Shown in pieces: positions 57,626 to 64,000 of a stretch of 64,000 nt of DNA (position 1 is the first letter of the stretch; every line of letters begins with the position of its first letter). Source of the stretch: Fasciola hepatica. Lineage: Eukaryota > Platyhelminthes > Trematoda > Plagiorchiida > Fasciolidae. The translations under genes were made by a program, and so were the position numbers. Where the stretch lies: NCBI GenBank assembly GCA_948099385.1, contig CANUEZ040000193.1:5158501-5222500 (forward strand), read 5' to 3'. The notes beneath the pieces were generated by a model. That model was given only the letters and a program-made list of their open reading frames with translations. It did no database searches and was not told the DNA's origin.

Positions 57626-58940
57626 TTCATTGAAGGAGAAATGTGTGCATTACTTGAAACTTACTATCTAGTCTAATATAAAAATTCACCCTAGCACCAC
57701 AAGAATAACCTAGTGAAGATTTGGCCAAAATGTCTATTCTCCAGTCTTACACATTTTGACTTTAGGGAATCATATACAAGAACCAAGGTTCTGGCTATTT
57801 TACCGCCATTTAATACGTTGGATTTGTAGTTCTTAGAACTATTTCGCGCCTACAAAGGGTGCTGCATAATTCGGTTTTGTTTGTCTTAACTGTAGGAAAC
57901 AGATGCACCGTGCCCTGTTTCAAACAAATGGGAAAGAACAATTTCCATACCCACATGCTCGAATGTTTCGCACTCAAACACCAACTTAACTAAAAATTAA
58001 ATTAGTATTTGCAATGGACTTTGGTTACCGTGTCAAACTGCGTTCAACGGCGGGAGTTAAAATTATTTTGGTCACTGGACGATGTGATTGTTTGGTCTTG
58101 CTTGGAGTCCGACATCGCGTATCGAATCGGCAAATCACAGTTTTACTTCCTCCCTCAGGAATATTGTTTCCGAAGAAGTACTGGAAAAATCAAAAAAAAA
58201 TAAACTTCATGTTTAGGCAATGTTTTGAGCTCTCTTTATTTCTGTCTACTGGTTGCTAATGCTGAAAGTATGCGGTATCGCGGAGTTTCAGTCCCACTGT
58301 TTGACAATATCGCCAACTTTTAAATTTTGACCTAAGTTTGCTAATCACATGCGACCCTAATGGATCCAATATATTCTCGAAATTCAGTGGTGCTTTTCAA
58401 CAGTAGCTTTAGGATAATCAGTTGCTCCTGTTCAGAAGTAGATTGGGGAGAAGGCCTCTTTGATATTTGATGTAGTTTCAAGGTACATCCGACCTTTTTC
58501 ATTTTAAAATTCAGCCGTGTTCAATTATAGGATTTTCATAGTCAAATATTGGTTTGGTTGATATCATGGTAATTAGTGAGATAGATATTGAAACAATCAT
58601 GCTGGGTTTGTTATTCAAGGACCAAAGAGAGTACAGCCAGGTTTTTGTGATGCACCATTTTGTAGTCAATCAGAGGCGACCAGCTAGAGAAAATGGAGCA
58701 CTCAGTTAAAATCTGGAATGTGCAGTAGTTAGCAGCGCTCTGGAAAATTTTACTTAGTATTTTCAATAGGAAATTTCGCACGGACGAAACCTGTGAGTTC
58801 TGTACTGACAACATCGAGAATGCTGAGCATCAAAATTGCTGATTTTATGAAACATAAAAATCTGCCTTCATTCTGCTACCTAAATACAGTCAAGTAGTAT
58901 AGTCCACCTACTTACGAGGACTATCCAAGTGACTCTCTCT
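57626..58940. other. No gene identified
   Basis: Open frames 58,009-58,203 and 58,014-58,259 (plus) and 58,814-58,611 (minus) lack domains. Confidence 0.35.
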
Positions 58941-58945
58941 GACGT

Positions 58946-58987
58946 CATTGGTTATGCTGTTCAGTGGGGCACGTTGCATCAAACTGC
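58946..58987 (+). pseudogene. Zinc-knuckle-like motif
   Basis: One plus frame reads HWLCCSVGHVASNC, matching C-x2-C-x4-H-x4-C if the first Cys has become His. GHVASNC is common in retroelement nucleocapsids. Surrounding frames are not readable, so this may be a tiny retroelement relic or chance. Confidence 0.22.
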
Positions 58988-58989
58988 GA

Positions 58990-59900
58990 ATTGTTCACAG
59001 TATAAGAGAATATCGCTATACTTCCCCTTGGCTCAAGTGAAATCAGTTAAATGTTTCACGTTGAATTCTGATTGACTTGAGCGAGTGCCACTTTTGGTTG
59101 AATCGTACACATTTTTCACTTCTGGTTCTAAAGCAAAACGCCGGGATTCAGACACTGTCGATCACCTGATACTCACAACACCTAACAATTAGATGGGCAA
59201 CGTTGTTCTCTCCCACAACAGTCTGTGTTTCTTAACCAATTAGGTAATCCCTGTGATCATAAATACACCCAATCTCTGCGCTGTTGGAATTTTTCAGGGC
59301 CTTTCATCGAAGTGAGGTTCTTTGGGGCTGCTTCCAACACATTCGCCTAACAGGTCATTCATTTTGTTATCTCATAATTTCTGTAAACTGCTAATCAAAG
59401 GTTTTTCAATGATAAAGGTTTATGCCGGGTTTCATTATGTTACCACAGGGCTAAAATGTTGTTCTTTCATGTTTATACACCTGTAAATGGCAATTTATTA
59501 GAGGTCTTGGAGGGTTTATCATCGTTGACTGATACACTTGAGACTAGAGACAGTTACATTGCGTCAATGATCCGAGCGCTACAGAGATAACAGGGAGGTA
59601 ACACTAGAGGTTTGTTTGCATTACATGTATGGTCCGTGAGAAAGGCAAGGTTGCATTCACATGCTACATTGCAGAACTTTGAGTAGGAAATCGGAAAATG
59701 AGTGGTATCAACTCACAATGAAATGTTCAAGCCGAAGATTCATATCTGTCAAGTCATTCAGTGAGGAAACTTAGTCCCCTGCAAGTTAATTGATGAAACA
59801 ACCTCTAGACTGTTCTTCTTGCTTCCCTTTCATTTTCGTTAACAGTGCAAAGATGTCCCACTAGAAATGCGATTAGGGTGCAACGCAAGGGGTATAAGAT
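58990..59900. other. No gene identified
   Basis: No long frames, domains, tRNA-like sequences or repeats noted. Confidence 0.4.
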
Positions 59901-59903
59901 GTA

Positions 59904-60332
59904 TTGGTAAAGTGTGCTCATTCTTCTAGAACCACTTTTTGTGGCCACACGCTTACTATCCGTGAGTTACACGAGTGCGCTGCTATCAGTTGGATTTCCA
60001 TTGGGAGCACTGTGTGCATATCGCGAGTGATTTCAAACAAACGGGGTAAAACAGCTGCACGCGGTGTGCCTTCGTGGGTTGAATTTGGCGAGTTACCAAT
60101 AAACATCGTGTGGTTCATTAGTATTCTAAAGGGAACAATCTTACTGATAACGTTTGATGACTCACTGCACATCACTCTCTATATAATTTTGTGTTCAGTG
60201 TTGCACATGAAAGGTGTACATACCAAAACGGAACTCCGATCTCGGCTACTTGCTTTACGAAATTCATCCCTGGTCATGCTTGGTATAAAGGCAGGCTTGT
60301 TACCAGCACAAAATACTTGGTCATATACATGA
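59904..60332 (+). other. 142-codon open frame, unassigned
   Basis: Longest plus frame in the right flank. It contains a hydrophobic stretch (NIVWFISILKGTILLITF then LHITLYIILCSVL) and no recognisable motif. An 85-codon minus frame overlaps it. No ATG context or splice evidence decides whether either is coding. Confidence 0.18.
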
Positions 60333-60334
60333 AA

Positions 60335-61285
60335 GGTTTGTGTGATAGGAAATACTGCATTTCAATGGGATCAGCAGGGCGACAACAAAAAATCAACAGC
60401 CGATTCAGAAGGCAAAAATGAAGCACCAATCTCTATGGTTGCTAGATTCGAATAGACAAAATCAGTTTGTTCCGTTTTCTAAAGAAGATATGGACATGCA
60501 CTTTGTATACCAATAGCAAACCTATATTTATACTTCTAATTTCATTTGGGAACAATTCTGATGAAGTCGTTTATCACCTCGAGGTTATCCATGCAGAAGT
60601 GTGTTTGTATTCTGGCATTCCGTGGAATCCAAATCCACTGGAATTCTCGGCTACGTAAACGGCACTCCTACTGTTGTTTCTGTCTTTGAGCTGGGTAGTC
60701 ACAACTAATGATCACGTCAATTTTTGTTATTTACTTCACGATACGACATTTCGATTTGGTTTTACCAAGGAGTAAACAGAATATAGAATGAAGTAAGGTC
60801 ATTGCCTACCCAGTTGTGAATGAATAAAAGGAATGAATAGTCTTATGGAAACACCAAATTTACTGAGAGCAAAAATATTTTACTGACTCAGTATTGGGTT
60901 TGTTCAGTGGTATGCTCCAATTTCAGCCAGTAAGAAAAACGATTGGACTTGGTGCTTGTATCAAATCAATGAACTAACATACAAATAAGGGGAAAACACT
61001 CATCGTATCTTTGGGCTGAAAAGATCACAGTGAAAGAACAAATAGCGAGGCAATCACTGGTTGTAAAACAAATCCCTAATGGCAACAAACATCTTTAGAT
61101 TGTTGGACAGAGCAATAAGGTTTTGCACAATAAATCAGTGTCGCGGAATTAACTGCCAACTTTTGAATAACTCATCTAAGTGAAGTATATGCCAACCGAG
61201 TATTGAGAGAGAAACCCAGCAGGAAATCGTGTGAATACTCCACAATATAATTTTGGTATTCGGGCTGATTCGCAAGCGTTCCATC
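60335..61285. other. No gene identified
   Basis: A 63-codon plus frame (60,467-60,658) ends in IPWNPNPLEFSAT; unassigned. Confidence 0.35.
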
Positions 61286-61289
61286 CATG

Positions 61290-61487
61290 TCACTTGGTAC
61301 AGAAGATTCCAATAAAAGTCATACGATAGTCGTTACAATCAAGAAAATAATATTTCGTTCCTCTCCTGTTAGAGTAACAGAGGCCGCAAGCGTCGATCGC
61401 ACGTGCAATAAAACTTGTCAGCCTGACGAAATCAGTAGATTCAGGAACATGAGGAACTGAAATCGATGTACCGAGCAATTCTTGCAT
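61290..61487 (-). CDS. Unassigned open frame, possible exon
   Basis: 65-codon minus frame starting at ATG with protein-like composition: MQELLGTSISVPHVPESTDF, then FIARAIDACGLCYSNRRGTK. No family recognised. It lies on the same strand as the two-exon candidate gene at 63,063-63,563 but ends with its own stop, so it would be a separate gene or terminal exon. Confidence 0.22.
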   Translation of the reverse strand: MQELLGTSISVPHVPESTDFVRLTSFIARAIDACGLCYSNRRGTKYYFLDCNDYRMTFIGIFCTK

Positions 61488-61519
61488 ATTCCTTGTCCTT
61501 CTCTTTCACAATGCGAGCT

Positions 61520-61545
61520 TAATCACACACACACAGACGCATTAT
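61520..61545. repeat. Short (CA)n tract
   Basis: ACACACACACAC followed by GACGC; minor. Confidence 0.7.
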
Positions 61546-61734
61546 GGACTCAGTAATAATGGGTACTCCCGATTATCAACATCTGATTGAGTAATTGAGA
61601 TGGAGTCGAATTATATCATACCACTTCTATATAAATGGGGATGGTTGGAACTGGAAGTTGGATTATAATATTACTACGAAATTCGGAGGTCGATCATTTA
61701 ACGTTCCATGTCAAATTACTTCATTCACGTGATT

Positions 61735-61935
61735 TCATAACATGGGTGGCTTGAAGAATCTAATTGCCTCACACCAAGTCGAGTCGATATTATGCATCAC
61801 TCCGCGAATGCTGGTGAGAGTGACAAGTTTGTGCTCATCTTCCGAGTGAGGAGAGCGAGCAATGCGTCGACTGCGTGTGTGACTGTGTATTTTCATGATT
61901 TGTAGTGTAAAATAAATCAACAACCGTGATCCTGA
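61735..61935 (-). CDS. Unassigned open frame, possible terminal exon
   Basis: 62-codon minus frame with HSEDEHKLVTLTSIRGVMHN and a TGA or TAA stop near 61,737. On the minus strand it is preceded by AAATTTCAG at about 61,935, which would serve as a splice acceptor. No family recognised and no upstream exon identified. Confidence 0.22.
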   Translation of the reverse strand, partial: SGSRLLIYFTLQIMKIHSHTRSRRIARSPHSEDEHKLVTLTSIRGVMHNIDSTWCEAIRFFKPPML

Positions 61936-61959
61936 AATTTATATTGGCGAAACACATAA

Positions 61960-61976
61960 GGCCTGAATAGATCAGG
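61960..61976. other. Short perfect hairpin
   Basis: GCCTGA-ATAGA-TCAGGC, a 6-bp stem with a 5-base loop. It lies at the start of a GT-rich stretch (61,990-62,110). Function unknown. Confidence 0.5.
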
Positions 61977-62377
61977 CGTATTAGTTAGTCGGGCCACATC
62001 AGAGCTCTCTATCAGTTGTGTTCTGTTTTGTGAGTTTCCTTCTCCTAGTGTCCTGTGTTTCGTGCAGTGCGTTCATTGTGCACCGTGTCTTTTGATTGTG
62101 TTGTGGGTCCAAGAGGCCGTGTGCTTCCATTGTGTGTGGCATACCAATGCCAAGTAGATATTTTATCGAGTCTTAGTGAATTGAGACATTCTTTGTCAAG
62201 TGCGTCATCGCGTGATATAACAAAATTTCATTGCAACTCACGCAGTCATCGAATCAGACGTTGTCATATGAACCATGATGAAATCTTTATGTGAGGATTC
62301 TTGACTGTGTCCGTCTGCGCGAATTTTCACCTGATCTCAGGCGGAAACTCTCCATTTTTGTAAGAATCAAACACTTG

Positions 62378-62392
62378 TTTTAAATAAATATG
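62378..62392 (+). terminator. Possible polyadenylation signal (AATAAA)
   Basis: TTTTAAATAAATATGG on the plus strand, downstream of a short open frame (62,055-62,294) that has no domain. Isolated AATAAA hexamers are common in AT-rich DNA. Confidence 0.2.
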
Positions 62393-62399
62393 GCTGGAA

Positions 62400-63060
62400 G
62401 TAGGAATACAATAGAATGAACCTGCTCAATTTTGACCACTTGAATTGCTTTGTCCATCGATCAATCATTTGCGGCCTATGAGATTATGCTCTCCAAATCT
62501 GGCCTTTGAACTAACATTCACGACATTTTACTTGGTTTTATCAGGGTGATTTATTAGGTATCAATATTCAAGAGGAATCATTCGATTCGGGGAATTGTAC
62601 CTATGACAAATAAAGGCGAATGTTATAAAATTTCCCATGCCAGTAGGCTTATATCTGCTTAAGAGTGCTTGTTGAATTTCGCATATCTGGTACCAGACGA
62701 TAGTTTCTTCGTGTCACCATCCAGGGTCACAGTAATTTTTAAATAATACTCAAACAATTGATTATTCACATTCAGAATGATGAAAGTTCCATTTACGGAA
62801 AATTGTTTCATGAGTGTATGTCTATAAACCTACTGCAATCAAGCTGATTTCGACAGAATGTAGTTATTTTAACAGGAAACGTTGTATTACTTCCTAATAT
62901 TGATGGTCAACGCCTATATTGGTAGCAAACAATAAGTAGGATTTTACAGCAATAAGAAGGCTAACAGCAGAGAAGGCGGTCTTCTGCAGTGATCCAAATA
63001 TATGAGCACAATCCCCTAAAGACGACCGCATTCAAAGAAGATGAACGGCCCGGCCATTTG
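62400..63060. other. Probable 3' flank of the candidate gene
   Basis: Lies downstream (minus sense) of the stop of the gene at 63,063. No convincing AATAAA in minus orientation close to the stop, so its 3' end is not defined. Confidence 0.3.
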
Positions 63061-63062
63061 CA

Positions 63063-63563
63063 TTAATGCTCTACCGTTTCATGCTCTGTATATGCGGCTA
63101 ATAATCCCTGTATGATACTCATCATTATCGTTGAGCTGACTTGTTTCTCCTCATTGATGTCTGAACTCAAATCTCCTTCATTTAGTAAATCTTTCCTAAT
63201 CCTCGAGGTCTGCTCGTATTCGTTTATATGCTTGACTTTTTGCATGTTATTCGTTTGCAAACTTGCATTCTCAGTTGCATAATGATGACGTGAAAGTTCA
63301 CTGATCCTTATATGAAAAGAACTATAAAAAGAAGAAAATGAACGAATCAAACTCAGGAATTCGGCTGAATTGATATGAATATTTTCGTAAGCCAGTTTTA
63401 CCAGAATGCATGACTAGAAATAGCCTCAGGCTGACGCGAAAATGAGAGCAAGTTGTGCATCGGTGTGAATGTTAAGGATTATGTGTGGATTGACCACAAC
63501 TTACCCATAGGTTGGATATTCTAAGGATAGTCGGTTAAACTCAGCTTGCATGTTACTGTCCAT
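63063..63563 (-). CDS. Candidate two-exon gene, small hydrophilic protein of unknown function
   Basis: Minus strand. Exon 1 coding part is 63,563-63,505: ATG in a strong context (ACCATGG), with an in-frame TGA 30 bases upstream, giving MDSNMQAEFNRLSLEYPTY plus the first two bases of a Gly codon. The exon ends in a consensus donor (GG then GTAAGT). The intron of 183 bases (63,504-63,322) ends in a pyrimidine-rich tract and TTTTTATAG. Exon 2 (63,321-63,063) continues in phase for 85 codons to a TAA: SFHIRISELSRHHYATENAS ... TIMMSIIQGLLAAYTEHET. Total about 105 residues, polar, probably helical, no signal peptide or membrane segment. Upstream exons and the family are unknown. This is the most credible host gene in the window. 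Confidence 0.5.
63322..63504 (-). other. GT-AG intron of the candidate gene
   Basis: Donor GTAAGTTGTGG at 63,504 and acceptor TTCTTCTTTTTATAG ending at 63,322, both read on the minus strand. Exon phases match (two bases of a codon before, one after). Confidence 0.5.
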
Positions 63564-64000
63564 GGTAAACCTAAGGTGCCAGAGCACGTAGGAGTGTCAA
63601 CAGAAGACATGCCGTGGTCGAACGGTAATATTCCTCGTACTAACTGCATTGTTAGTTCCTGTTGCATTGCCTGATGAGCAGTGAGTGGTGAGAACAGGAA
63701 CATGGGAAAAATGGGGACTTGACTAGTTGATATTGGAGGAATCTAGAGCAATCAAACATTATTTGGTGAGGGGTGATGAGTAGCAGATGGTTCCCCGCTC
63801 AATATGGTATCTGAAGGAGAGCACAACATCATACCACGATACAGGTAACTACACCGTTTTAACTAGAAGGTTAGTCGTTGTCAATTCAAGTGGAGCCGCA
63901 AAGGTTCTCATGGGAATAGAGGAGCAAGTCACATTTGGTGACGATGCTTTTAAAAATACACGACTTATAGCAACGGATACCTCAAAATCAAACGGAATTC
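63564..64000. other. Upstream region of the candidate gene
   Basis: On the minus strand a pyrimidine-rich stretch followed by CATCAG at about 63,676 could be a cis- or trans-splice acceptor ahead of the ATG. No domain or repeat otherwise. Confidence 0.25.

Noticed and set aside
59904..60332. 142-codon open frame as a gene
   Set aside because: No domain, no start or splice context, and an overlapping minus frame of similar quality. Kept only as an unassigned frame.
1..64000. Bacterial or phage origin
   Set aside because: No long coding frames, operons or ribosome-binding sites; metazoan retroelement classes (RTE, BEL/Pao, Penelope-like) and a GT-AG intron are present.

Overview
This window looks like repeat-dense eukaryotic DNA from an animal, most likely a parasitic flatworm (a fluke). 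I infer this from the retroelement mix: an RTE-type non-LTR element, two Ty3/gypsy families, BEL/Pao and Penelope-like elements (PLEs) with a GIY-YIG endonuclease. A GT-AG intron at the right edge and the absence of any operon or ribosome-binding-site layout fit the same reading. The species cannot be named from sequence alone. Almost every recognisable protein domain belongs to a decayed mobile element, broken by stops, frameshifts and deletions.

Layout. The window is built around two colinear copies of one large block in direct orientation. Duplicon A runs from 1 (cut by the window edge) to about 20,775. Duplicon B runs from about 29,590 to 52,455. Both carry, in the same order: (i) an RTE-type reverse transcriptase and endonuclease on the minus strand, interrupted by a second Ty3/gypsy element (gypsy-2); (ii) a Ty3/gypsy element (gypsy-1) on the minus strand; (iii) a BEL/Pao element on the plus strand; (iv) a PLE fragment arranged as an inverted repeat; (v) an anonymous conserved block; (vi) a 345-bp repeat unit; (vii) further anonymous repeats. 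Copy B has the fuller gypsy-1 and gypsy-2; copy A keeps the BEL/Pao integrase. A third, inverted partial copy (C, about 52,458-54,935) holds the RTE/gypsy-2 composite again.

Insertions made after the copies formed. B carries a younger palindromic PLE (48,955-50,475) that A lacks at the same site, flanked by an 11-base direct repeat. A carries an inverted pair of tRNA-like sequences between two copies of the 345-bp unit, where B has one unit. Four islands of 0.6-1.1 kb are nearly identical between A and B, while the DNA between them has diverged clearly. This suggests gene conversion or local constraint.

Spacer between the duplicons (20.8-29.6 kb): a second PLE reverse transcriptase, a DDE (IS630/mariner-like) transposase remnant, dispersed 0.3-0.4 kb repeats and microsatellites. 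Right flank (55-64 kb): less repetitive. It holds a weak Ras-like GTPase remnant, a few unrecognised open frames, and at 63,063-63,563 a candidate real gene with two coding exons in matching phase around a 183-bp intron.

All coordinates outside clear open frames or counted motifs are estimates by eye, good to roughly 10-50 bases.
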